Assembly (NCBI RefSeq): GCF_020782115.1
Contig: NZ_JAJGMW010000024.1
Location: 1 to 64,000 of the forward strand
Origin: Leeuwenhoekiella parthenopeia
Lineage (GTDB): Bacteria > Bacteroidota > Bacteroidia > Flavobacteriales > Flavobacteriaceae
Direction: 5' to 3'
DNA: 64,000 bases
Shown here in pieces: positions 46,053 to 53,254 of this stretch (position 1 is its first letter; each line of letters begins with the position of its first letter). The position numbers and the translations under genes were made by a program. A model generated the notes under the pieces. It saw only the letters and a program-made list of their open reading frames with translations. It ran no database searches and was not told the DNA's origin.

Positions 46053-47204
46053 TTATTTAAATCTGCTAATGGCTTCCTTAATTTTTTCTTCAGTTACGCA
46101 AAGCGAAAAGCGTATGTAACCGGCACCTTGTGATCCAAAAATAGTCCCCGGGGTAATGAAAACACTTTTATTGATCAAAATATCATCGATAAAGGCTTCG
46201 GCATCCCCTGCTCCTTCAGGCAATTTGGCCCAAATAAACATACCCGCTGTATCCTTATCATAGCTGCAACCCAGGATTTCTGCAAACTGCCACATCAACT
46301 CCCGCCGGCTTGTATAAACCTCGTTCAACGATTGAAACCACTCTTTTCCTTCCTTTAAAACAGCAGCAGCTCCTTTTTGAATGCCATAAAACATACCGCT
46401 ATCCATATTGCTTTTAACCGTAAGCACCGTGTTTATGTATTCCGGGGCGCCCAGCAACATACCCACGCGCCAGCCAGACATATTGAAGGTTTTGCTCAGG
46501 GAGTTAAGCTCAATAGCGACTTCTTTAGCACCTTTGACTGCCAGAATACTTTGTGGATTTTCGTTTAAAATGAAACTGTAGGGATTATCATTCACCAAAA
46601 GAATCTGGTTTGCTTTCGCGAAAGCGATCAGTTTTTCAAAATCTGCCTTCGAGGCCTTGGCTCCGGTGGGCATATGCGGGTAGTTGACCCACATTAATTT
46701 CACTTTACTTAAATCTCTTAGAGAAAGCGACTCAAAATCGGGCATCCAGTTGTGCGCTGCGTCCAGATCATAATAAACCGGCTCTGCCTCTACCAAATGG
46801 GTTACAGAGGTGTAGGTTGGATAACCGGGATTGGGAATCAACACCTCATCCCCGGGGTTTAAAAAGGCCATGCTGATGTGCATAATACCCTCTTTTGAAC
46901 CCATTAGTGGGAGAATTTCGGTCTCTGCATCCAGATCAACATGATATTGTTGTTTATAAAAATCTGACATCGCCGCAGTAAGCTCGGGCAGACCTTTATA
47001 GCTTTGGTATTGATGAGCCGGACCGTCAACCAGAGCCTTCGTTAACGCGTCTATCACGTGCGGAGGCGGTGGCAAATCTGGGCTTCCAATACCCATATTG
47101 ATAATGGGTTTGCCCTGTGCTGCCAGTGCCCGCACTTCTTTCAGCTTTCGCGAAAAGTAGTATTCTGCAGTTTGATTTAACCGGTTTGCCGATTCTATAA
47201 TCAT
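46053..47204 (-). CDS. PLP-dependent class I/II aminotransferase
   Basis: A 383-residue fold-type I aminotransferase. It has the N-terminal MGIGSPDLPPPPHV, PNPGYPTY near 140, VNYPHMPTGA and NDNPYSFILNE in the PLP site, and the Schiff-base lysine in LNSLSKTFNMSGWRVG (about residue 236-240). Its place between pheA and tyrA and its start overlapping pheA by 4 bp suggest transamination of phenylpyruvate, 4-hydroxyphenylpyruvate or prephenate. Substrate is inferred from the operon only. Confidence 0.9.
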   Translation of the reverse strand: MIIESANRLNQTAEYYFSRKLKEVRALAAQGKPIINMGIGSPDLPPPPHVIDALTKALVDGPAHQYQSYKGLPELTAAMSDFYKQQYHVDLDAETEILPLMGSKEGIMHISMAFLNPGDEVLIPNPGYPTYTSVTHLVEAEPVYYDLDAAHNWMPDFESLSLRDLSKVKLMWVNYPHMPTGAKASKADFEKLIAFAKANQILLVNDNPYSFILNENPQSILAVKGAKEVAIELNSLSKTFNMSGWRVGMLLGAPEYINTVLTVKSNMDSGMFYGIQKGAAAVLKEGKEWFQSLNEVYTSRRELMWQFAEILGCSYDKDTAGMFIWAKLPEGAGDAEAFIDDILINKSVFITPGTIFGSQGAGYIRFSLCVTEEKIKEAISRFK

Positions 47205-48025
47205 GATTTTCGGTTTTTATATTCCCCAAGCACTTTAAACTCCTGTGCCATAATCTCTAATAGTTTTTTAGCCTTTTCAAAATCTTCATAACGCTCAAAG
47301 GTAACATCAACAAAAAAGGCGTATTTCCAGGGTGTTTCAATTACCGGTAAAGACTGAATCTTCGTTAGGTTTAACCGGCAATCGCTCATCACATTGAGCA
47401 CTGCCGCAAGGCTTCCCCGCTTGTGGTCTGTGAGGAATTTTACCGATGCCTTATCGGGTACATCAGCCTCGGTGCGTCCGTTTGTATTTAGAATAAAAAA
47501 ACGCGTCGAGTTTGCCTTTATGGTTTGTATATCTTCTGCCAGCAACTCGAGACCGTAAATCTGTGCAGCTGTTTTACTGGCAATCGCTCCTACCCCCCGG
47601 GTTTTAGCATCTGCAATACGCATAGCTGCCGCAGCCGTATCATCCTGTTCCACCAGCCTGATGTGTTCATGATTCTGAAAGAAATCATGGCACTGCAACA
47701 AAGCCATCGGATGAGACCAGACTTCTTTAAGGTCTGAAAGCTTTTGCCCCGGCAAAGCCATTAAATTCTGACTGATTTCCAGATAACGCTCTCCCTCGAT
47801 ATTCAGGTTGTTTTTGTCAATTAAAGCATAATTGGGAATGATGCTTCCGGCGATCGAATTTTCAATAGCCATCACCGCATCTGTTGCAGTCTCTTTAAGC
47901 AAACTGCCCACCACATCCTGAAAACTGCCGCAAGCCACTACTTCGACCGCTTCACCAAAAAAGTCCTGTGCCACTTTGTGGTGAAAAGACCCCCGTATTC
48001 CCTGTATGGCTACTTTATGTTTCAA
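47201..48025 (-). CDS. pheA: Prephenate dehydratase PheA with ACT domain
   Basis: Converts prephenate to phenylpyruvate in Phe synthesis. The 274 residues begin KHKVAIQGIRGSFHHKVAQ and have MAIENSIAGSI (near 70), DDTAAAAMRIADAKTRGVGAIASKTAA and TRFFILN, ending in an ACT domain (KASVKFLTDHKRGSLAAVL, ETPWKYAFFVDV) that usually binds Phe. The TTG at 48025 is preferred as start. The open frame extends to 48073, but that codon lies in the T run of the leader terminator and adds only Lys-rich residues. It is the first structural gene after a Phe/Tyr-rich leader. Confidence 0.9.
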   Translation of the reverse strand: MKHKVAIQGIRGSFHHKVAQDFFGEAVEVVACGSFQDVVGSLLKETATDAVMAIENSIAGSIIPNYALIDKNNLNIEGERYLEISQNLMALPGQKLSDLKEVWSHPMALLQCHDFFQNHEHIRLVEQDDTAAAAMRIADAKTRGVGAIASKTAAQIYGLELLAEDIQTIKANSTRFFILNTNGRTEADVPDKASVKFLTDHKRGSLAAVLNVMSDCRLNLTKIQSLPVIETPWKYAFFVDVTFERYEDFEKAKKLLEIMAQEFKVLGEYKNRKS

Positions 48026-48071
48026 TGCGTTGCTGCTGTTTTTTTTTATTTTTAATCTTTTTTTTTTCGGC

Positions 48072-48144
48072 AAAAAAAAATCCCGATTTATTAAATCGGG
48101 ACCTAAGTGCTTTATGTACTATAAGTTACTTTATAGCGGTCCCG
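48072..48144 (-). promoter_or_regulatory. Attenuator of the aromatic operon: terminator and competing antiterminator
   Basis: On the minus strand TCCCGATTTA (48101-48092) pairs with TAAATCGGGA (48090-48081), followed by nine T: an intrinsic terminator 47 nt before the pheA start. Its 5' arm also belongs to GGTCCCG (48103-48097), which is fully complementary to CGGGACC (48144-48138) inside the last codons of the upstream leader frame. The two helices exclude each other. A ribosome stalled on aromatic codons leaves CGGGACC free and prevents termination, while one that reaches the stop codon covers it. Confidence 0.82.
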
Positions 48145-48202
48145 TCTCTCTCCAGAAGAAAAAGAAGTAATAGCGATTAAAGAAGTAACCTAGATTGATC
48201 AT
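48131..48202 (-). CDS. Aromatic-rich leader peptide of the pheA operon
   Basis: A 23-codon frame with ATG at 48202 and TAA at 48131. Residues 5-17 are GYFFNRYYFFFFW: six Phe, three Tyr and one Trp in 13 positions, a composition that chance hardly gives and that matches the logic of a pheL/trpL-type control peptide. The coding end overlaps one arm of the antiterminator, and the terminator begins 30 nt after the stop codon. It precedes pheA, the aminotransferase, tyrA and DAHP synthase/chorismate mutase, whose products make exactly these amino acids. Translation is inferred. A weak promoter-like TACTTTAG lies at 48222-48229. Confidence 0.85.
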   Translation of the reverse strand: MINLGYFFNRYYFFFFWRETGPL

Positions 48203-48229
48203 TATCTTGATTTTTACGCTGCTAAAGTA

Positions 48230-48467
48230 CTTAAATATTTAAGAACGCCTAGAAGAATGGGCAACTTTTACACATATCCAAATAAAACTTTACTTTTATT
48301 AAATGAACTTTAATGAGGCATCCGTATTTGTGAGATTTGTTAGAAATTTCATTATTCAACAACGTTTTCGTACAGATTGTATTTATTCTGCCTGCTAATT
48401 TTATGTTTTAATATAGAAGAGGCTGCAGTCTAATTGAGTAATTTTAGCTTTAAGCATAATTACAGCT
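48230..48467. other. Divergent non-coding gap between the leader and gldA
   Basis: This AT-rich stretch carries the promoters of the aromatic operon (minus) and gldA (plus). The best -7 candidate for the operon is TACTTTAG just to the left, one mismatch from TAnnTTTG. No consensus box was found for gldA. No other open frame or RNA fold is apparent. Confidence 0.5.
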
Positions 48468-49364
48468 ATGTCTATACGGGTTAAAGATATTTCAAAGAAA
48501 TTTGGTGAGCAGAAGGCTCTTGACACAGTAAATTTCGAAATTCAAAAGGGAGAAATCACCGGTTTTCTGGGACCCAACGGAGCCGGAAAAAGCACGTTGA
48601 TGAAAATACTCACCACTCTGCTTAAACCTACTTCGGGGGAAGCTTCGGTGATCGATTTTTCTACAGAAAACGCTCCACGTAGCGTACAGCAACATGTGGG
48701 CTATCTGGCCGAAAACAACCCGCTCTATCCCGAAATGTATGTGCGGGAGTACCTAAAACTCATGGCCAATTTGAGTAAAGCACCTGCAAAACGTGTTGAT
48801 GAGGTCATAGAAATGACCAGACTCAGCCCTGAAGTTTCAAAAAAAATAAAGCAACTCAGCAAAGGCTACAAACAGCGCGTGGGTCTTGCAGCCGCCCTCT
48901 TACACGATCCCGAGGTGCTTATTCTTGATGAACCCACAACAGGACTAGACCCCAATCAGCTTCGTGAAATAAGACAGCTCATACGCAGTTTGGGAAAAGA
49001 CAAAACCGTGTTGCTTTCTACCCATATAATGCAGGAAGTAGAAGCGATGTGCGACCGGGTAATCATCATCAACAAAGGTAAAATTGTCGCAGATCGCAGA
49101 CTTAAAGAGCTTACCGAAGCTACAGACCAACTTATTGAAGTAGAATTTGATTACCGGGTTGAAGAGGTAGCGCTTCAAAAATTACCTCATGTAAAGCAGA
49201 CCAAAAACACCAGGGGTTTTGTTTATGAAATCACTTTTGAAACCACAAAAGACATGCGGCCTGCGCTTTTTGACTTTGCCCACGATAACGGTCTCAAAAC
49301 CCTGCAACTCAACCGAAAAAATCAAACCCTAGAGCAATTATTTCACGAGCTTACCAGCAATTAA
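48468..49364 (+). CDS. gldA: Gliding motility ABC transporter ATP-binding subunit GldA
   Basis: ATPase of the GldA-GldF-GldG ABC transporter known from F. johnsoniae gliding. The 298 residues show Walker A GPNGAGKST (near 36-44), the Q-loop, signature LSKGYKQRVGLAAALLHDP and Walker B VLILDEPTTGLDP, then the H-loop STHIMQEVE. A C-terminal extension (about 215-298) includes VIIINKGKIVADRRLKELTE and is typical of this subfamily. gldF and gldG are not adjacent, and the following gene is a phosphatase-family protein. The full-length similarity to GldA rather than a generic subunit is judged from memory. Confidence 0.85.
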   Translation: MSIRVKDISKKFGEQKALDTVNFEIQKGEITGFLGPNGAGKSTLMKILTTLLKPTSGEASVIDFSTENAPRSVQQHVGYLAENNPLYPEMYVREYLKLMANLSKAPAKRVDEVIEMTRLSPEVSKKIKQLSKGYKQRVGLAAALLHDPEVLILDEPTTGLDPNQLREIRQLIRSLGKDKTVLLSTHIMQEVEAMCDRVIIINKGKIVADRRLKELTEATDQLIEVEFDYRVEEVALQKLPHVKQTKNTRGFVYEITFETTKDMRPALFDFAHDNGLKTLQLNRKNQTLEQLFHELTSN

Positions 49365-49371
49365 CAAGCCT

Positions 49372-50427
49372 ATGATTCTCTATAGTTTTGCAGTCTTTTT
49401 GATCGTCATTGCCCTATTGCCTTTAACTCGGGGTACTCATTGGATCGTAAGAGGCTGGGATTTTATTCGTGTTCAAACCTCTTTTCTGCAAATTCTCACC
49501 ATCCTGCTTATAATAATTTTAGAATTTCCCGAGGAATCCTGGGAATACACAACATTAATAAGCCTTATTGCTGCATTTATATTTCAGGTATTTGTGGTTT
49601 TCCCGTACTCCAAATATTATCCTTTAAGCCAGGCAAAGCCGAAAAATGCCGAATCTTTAAAACAAATAAGTTTAATAAGCAGCAATGTCTTACAAACAAA
49701 CCGGGACTATGATAAACTTATCAGGGAAATTCAGGATAAAGATCCCGATCTCTTTCTGGTTATGGAAACCGACAGCCAGTGGGAAGAGGCCCTGCAGCTT
49801 TTTGAAGCAGACTATCCACACGTAGTAAGGGTACCTCTCGATAATTTATACGGTATGCACCTGTACAGCAAGCTCGAACTTTCTGAAACGCAGGTAAATT
49901 ACCTGGTCGAAAAAGACGTACCCTCTATTTTCACCAAAGTACATTATGGTGGCTTTAAGCCGCTACATCTCATTTGTGTACATCCCGCCCCTCCGAGCCC
50001 CACGGAAAACGAAACCAGCGAGGAACGCGATGCCGAATTATTAATAGTAGGTAAAGCAGTGCGCGAACTTGACGATGACGCTCAGGTTATTGTTTGCGGA
50101 GACCTTAATGATGTGGTCTGGTCGCGCGTGAGTAAATTGTTTGCCCGAATCACCGGGTTGATTGATCCTCGTATAGGCCGGGGTCTCTTCCCCACTTTTC
50201 ATGCCGATTACTGGTATCTGAGGTTTCCTATTGACCACCTGTTTCATTCCAAAAATATTACCGTTGATAATATGAACCGTTTAGGGCATATTGGCTCAGA
50301 TCACTTCCCGATGTACTTTACCTTTTGGCTTGAAGAGTTCAAAAAAACTGAAAAACCCGAAATAGATCAGGAAACTGAAGAAGAAGTTGAGGAACGCATT
50401 GAGGAGGGTATTGAACGTGCCGAATGA
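49372..50427 (+). CDS. Membrane-anchored endonuclease/exonuclease/phosphatase family protein
   Basis: A 351-residue protein with three hydrophobic segments in the first 80 residues (ILYSFAVFLIVIALLPLT, FLQILTILLIIILEF, TTLISLIAAFIFQVFVVF) and an EEP domain (about 98-330). The latter has SSNVLQTNRDYDKL, LFLVMETD (metal-binding Glu), VCGDLNDVVWS (catalytic Asp/Asn) and HIGSDHFPMYF with the catalytic His. A short Glu-rich tail ends the protein. The substrate, whether nucleic acid, phospholipid or phosphoester, is unknown. It follows gldA by 7 bp and is probably cotranscribed. Confidence 0.85.
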   Translation: MILYSFAVFLIVIALLPLTRGTHWIVRGWDFIRVQTSFLQILTILLIIILEFPEESWEYTTLISLIAAFIFQVFVVFPYSKYYPLSQAKPKNAESLKQISLISSNVLQTNRDYDKLIREIQDKDPDLFLVMETDSQWEEALQLFEADYPHVVRVPLDNLYGMHLYSKLELSETQVNYLVEKDVPSIFTKVHYGGFKPLHLICVHPAPPSPTENETSEERDAELLIVGKAVRELDDDAQVIVCGDLNDVVWSRVSKLFARITGLIDPRIGRGLFPTFHADYWYLRFPIDHLFHSKNITVDNMNRLGHIGSDHFPMYFTFWLEEFKKTEKPEIDQETEEEVEERIEEGIERAE

Positions 50428-50500
50428 TTTTAAAAAAAGCTAAAATATTTACGAAGACCTTGTAAATAGTGGCTTTACATAAATTCTCACTTATACTATA

Positions 50501-50651
50501 AAAAGAAAGCCTCCTTGCGGAGGCTTATTTGCCAGAATTAAGTGTCCATTGCTGAACTAGTCCCTAAACCCAATCTGACATTTTCTTAGGGGCCACCCTG
50601 GCTAACACTTCAAAACCAAAATTTAAAGATCTGGTGGCCTCTTAATCTTTC
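50501..50651 (-). ncRNA. Candidate small non-coding RNA (possibly 6S-like)
   Basis: A stand-alone minus-strand transcript is predicted. It has a perfect TATATTTG promoter box at 50658-50665, about 150 nt of non-coding sequence, and a strong terminator (AAGCCTCC/GGAGGCTT then a T run). Internal pairing includes a near-terminal helix (AGATTAAG at 50648-50641 with CTTAATTCT at 50542-50534), GGCCACC/GGTGGCC (50639-50633 with 50597-50591) and CCCTAA/TTAGGG (50591-50586 with 50567-50562). No open frame of interest exists. A long rod with an inner bubble would suit 6S RNA; a comparison with the Rfam 6S-Flavo family would decide it. Confidence 0.62.
50507..50526. terminator. Terminator of the candidate small RNA and of the 49372 gene
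   Basis: AAGCCTCC-TTGC-GGAGGCTT forms an 8-bp stem with a tetraloop. On the minus strand it is followed by TCTTTTT. On the plus strand it is preceded by AAAAAG and followed by ATTTG, so it may act both ways. Confidence 0.85.
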
Positions 50652-50657
50652 GTGCTA

Positions 50658-50665
50658 CAAATATA
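50658..50665 (-). promoter_or_regulatory. Promoter -7 box of the candidate small RNA
   Basis: TATATTTG matches TAnnTTTG exactly. A TTTTTG lies 24 bp further upstream, slightly beyond the normal spacing. The surrounding 60 bp are very AT-rich. Confidence 0.65.
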
Positions 50666-50754
50666 CTAAACTATTTTCAGTTATATTTTCAAAAATAATA
50701 TATTTTTTACAAAAATTACTTGTATTAATCTACGAAGCCTTTTAATGGCTGTGA

Positions 50755-51438
50755 TTATTGAAATCCGCAGGTTTCTTTAAAAAGATAAATGAGTTCATAA
50801 TCATCTGCTATCACCAATTCCTCATCAGTAGCAATGAGCCTTACATTAAGAGGATAAGCGATTCCCAAAGATTGAATAGCGGCGTATTGAGCAGCAAAAT
50901 ATTTCTGTGCTTCGATCGCTGAACCAAAATCTACAGGATTGGTATTGACCAGAAGCGTCAGCGGATAGATCACTTCAAAGCAGCTTCCGGCTTCTGTAAT
51001 CACATCGGTATAGGTAATTGCCTCATAACCGCAATCCTGCACAACCTGCATAAAGCCAGCTTCATCAGTTATCAAAACCTCCTGACCCGAATCACGTTTC
51101 ACAATGCGGAATGGATAAGCAATTGAAGTAATATGCCGCTCCAGGGTTTCCGACAAAATAACTTCAAGCAACCGATCGTAATTTTCGACCACGATAGTTT
51201 CACCCGTGTTATAACCTAAAGAAACAGGATAAACAATCTGAAAACACAACGCATTGAGTCGGTTTTTTGTGCGGGCAGCTTTTTCTTCGGCACTTTCTGA
51301 AATCCTCTCCAGAGTTATACGCAGGGCTGTGCTCGTTTCAAAAGTAGCTTCAGGAAAAGTTTCTGATTGAGATACGGGTTCGACCGCACAGGCGGTTACT
51401 AAAAATGTTACCAGTATTAATAACGGATTCAAACGCAT
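50755..51438 (-). CDS. Lipoprotein with two tandem copies of one domain
   Basis: The preferred ATG at 51438 gives 227 residues starting MRLNPLLILVTFLVTACA, a lipoprotein signal with lipobox LVTAC. A longer frame to 51465 starts inside the promoter. The mature part has two homologous halves. The first runs from CFQIVYPVSLGYNTGE to VVQDCGY. The second runs from CFEVIYPLTLLVNTNP to FKETCGF. Each opens with CFxxxYP, contains IAYPxxxR and ends with a CG(Y/F). I know this arrangement only from hypothetical Bacteroidota lipoproteins. The cysteines may form disulfides. Confidence 0.72.
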   Translation of the reverse strand: MRLNPLLILVTFLVTACAVEPVSQSETFPEATFETSTALRITLERISESAEEKAARTKNRLNALCFQIVYPVSLGYNTGETIVVENYDRLLEVILSETLERHITSIAYPFRIVKRDSGQEVLITDEAGFMQVVQDCGYEAITYTDVITEAGSCFEVIYPLTLLVNTNPVDFGSAIEAQKYFAAQYAAIQSLGIAYPLNVRLIATDEELVIADDYELIYLFKETCGFQ

Positions 51439-51462
51439 TTTGAGTTGTATTGAAGATGAACT

Positions 51463-51470
51463 CAAATATA
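51463..51470 (-). promoter_or_regulatory. Promoter -7 box of the duplicated-domain lipoprotein gene
   Basis: TATATTTG on the minus strand, with an expected start near 51456. This excludes the ATG at 51465 and supports the ATG at 51438. Confidence 0.55.
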
Positions 51471-51519
51471 CACTATTAAGTCTTTAATCGACTAATAAAA
51501 CACATTAGCCGATTTACCT

Positions 51520-52785
51520 CTACAACTCTGAAGGTTTTTCTGATTTTGTACTTAGACCAAATTTCTCGATTACCTTCCCAACGGTAAGGCCCTGTACAAT
51601 TATGGAGAATACCACTATGATATAGGTTATTATAAGAAATAAATCCCGGTGCATTTCCTGAGTCAGACTTAAAGCCAGGGCGATTGAAATCCCCCCGCGC
51701 AAGCCGCCCCAGGTCATAATTTCATTTGTTCGGGGCACAAAGTCGAGCTTTTTGGCAAAGTAAGATATAGGCAGTAGCAAAGCGATATAACGACAGGCCA
51801 GCACCACCGGAATGGCTATAAGTCCTGCAACAACCGCATCAAATTCAAAAGTTAAAATGAGTAACTCCATCCCAATGAGCACAAACAGAATGGTGTTGAG
51901 CAAAATATCGAGAAGTTCCCAAAACTTGTCTACATAAGTCTCGGTAAGATGCGACATCGTATTTTTTCGGGAGGTATCGTTACCTACCAGCAGGCCTGCC
52001 GTTACCATAGCCAGCGGGGCCGATGTATGCAACTTTTGAGCAATAACAGTACCCCCCATAACTGCTGCAAGTGTTATGATTACCTCAATATCATAATCGT
52101 CTATACTTTTGAGCAGTTTATACGTGATATAGCCCAAAATCAAGCCCAACAAAATCCCTCCAAAAACTTCAATCCCAAATAACTTGATCACATCTAAAGC
52201 CGTAACGGGCTCTGCTGAGCCTGCTATCCGAAACAAGGTCAAAAAAATTACAACTCCTACCCCATCATTGAAAAGCGATTCCCCTACAATTTTGGTCTCG
52301 AGTTGCTTGGGCGCTCCGGCCTTTTTTAAAATGCCCAAAACAGCGATTGGGTCTGTAGGCGAAATAAGTGCCCCAAAAAGAAGGCAATAGATAAAATCTA
52401 CCGGAATCCCCAAAAGTACCAGTATGAGATATAATGCCCCTCCCACTAAAAACGTGGAAGTCAGCACGCCTATGGTAGCAAAAGCCAAAACAGGCCCCCT
52501 TTGCACCTTGAGCTGCTCAAAATTGGTGTGCAAAGCACCTGCAAAGAGCAAAAAACTCAACATCCCGTCGAGCAGGACTTTTTCAAAATTTATACTTGTA
52601 ATGAGCTCTCTTTCGGCCTCAAGCAAGGCATCGTTAAAATGACTTAAACCTACTGCTCCCAGAGTAAAAAGAAGCGTTATGACCATTAAACCTATGGTAT
52701 TTGGCAATTTTAAAAAACGTACGTTGACGTAGCCAAATAGTGCCGAAAGCACAATTAAAATAGTACAGATGAGGTAAAAGTCCAT
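51520..52785 (-). CDS. CPA1-type Na+/H+ antiporter
   Basis: A 421-residue inner-membrane protein with about 12 hydrophobic segments, exchanging sodium (or another cation) for protons. Family marks include [11 protein letters not shown] near 78-88, [16 protein letters not shown] near 140-155, [15 protein letters not shown] near 168-182 with the ion-binding Asp, and [16 protein letters not shown] near 375-390. It lacks the long cytoplasmic tail of some bacterial NhaP types. It lies 15 bp downstream of the VOC gene on the same strand. Confidence 0.92.
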   Translation of the reverse strand: MDFYLICTILIVLSALFGYVNVRFLKLPNTIGLMVITLLFTLGAVGLSHFNDALLEAERELITSINFEKVLLDGMLSFLLFAGALHTNFEQLKVQRGPVLAFATIGVLTSTFLVGGALYLILVLLGIPVDFIYCLLFGALISPTDPIAVLGILKKAGAPKQLETKIVGESLFNDGVGVVIFLTLFRIAGSAEPVTALDVIKLFGIEVFGGILLGLILGYITYKLLKSIDDYDIEVIITLAAVMGGTVIAQKLHTSAPLAMVTAGLLVGNDTSRKNTMSHLTETYVDKFWELLDILLNTILFVLIGMELLILTFEFDAVVAGLIAIPVVLACRYIALLLPISYFAKKLDFVPRTNEIMTWGGLRGGISIALALSLTQEMHRDLFLIITYIIVVFSIIVQGLTVGKVIEKFGLSTKSEKPSEL

Positions 52786-52800
52786 AAAACTGCCGGTTTT

Positions 52801-53253
52801 TTATAAGGTATTCGTATTCACTTCTATCCAGTATCCATCGGGATCTTTCAGGTATATCTGACGCACTCCATCCGGCCGGGTGTTAGTAGTACCGGCTTCT
52901 CCGGGCCAATTTTCAAAAGGGATTTTCTTCTGTTTAAGAAACTCCATAAAAGCGTCTAAATCATTAACGTTAAGAGCCAGATGCACGCCTTTATGCGGAG
53001 TGAATTCTTCACTGCTTTCGATCAAATGAATTTGGACCTTATTATCCAGCTCAAACCATCTGAACTTCGGTCCAAGACCTGCGTTATCAATCTCCTTCAA
53101 TCCCAAAATTTCGCTGTAAAAAGCAGCTGCACTATCGAGGTCTTTAACTAAAAGTGCGTCATGATCTTTGGTAAAGGTAAATTGCTGCGCATGTGCTGTC
53201 TGCATAACTAAAAGTATTACTGCCGTATTGAATATAATTTTTAAGGCGTTCAT
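52801..53253 (-). CDS. Exported VOC (glyoxalase/dioxygenase fold) protein
   Basis: The 150 residues begin with a signal peptide (MNALKIIFNTAVILLVMQTAHAQ), followed by one VOC domain of two beta-alpha-beta-beta-beta units. It shows DLDSAAAFYSEILGLKEID, KVQIHLIES, GVHLALNVNDLDAFMEFLKQK and KDPDGYWIEVNTNTL, with candidate metal ligands in HLI and WIEVN. Most VOC enzymes are cytoplasmic, so export is unusual. The substrate is unknown. It starts directly after the glucosidase gene (1-bp gap) and may be cotranscribed with it. Confidence 0.85.
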   Translation of the reverse strand: MNALKIIFNTAVILLVMQTAHAQQFTFTKDHDALLVKDLDSAAAFYSEILGLKEIDNAGLGPKFRWFELDNKVQIHLIESSEEFTPHKGVHLALNVNDLDAFMEFLKQKKIPFENWPGEAGTTNTRPDGVRQIYLKDPDGYWIEVNTNTL

Positions 53254-53254
53254 A

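Noticed and set aside
48026-48073. TTG at 48073 as the pheA start
   Set aside because: It lies in the T run of the attenuator terminator and would add only a Lys-rich stretch; the TTG at 48025 gives the family-typical N-terminus.
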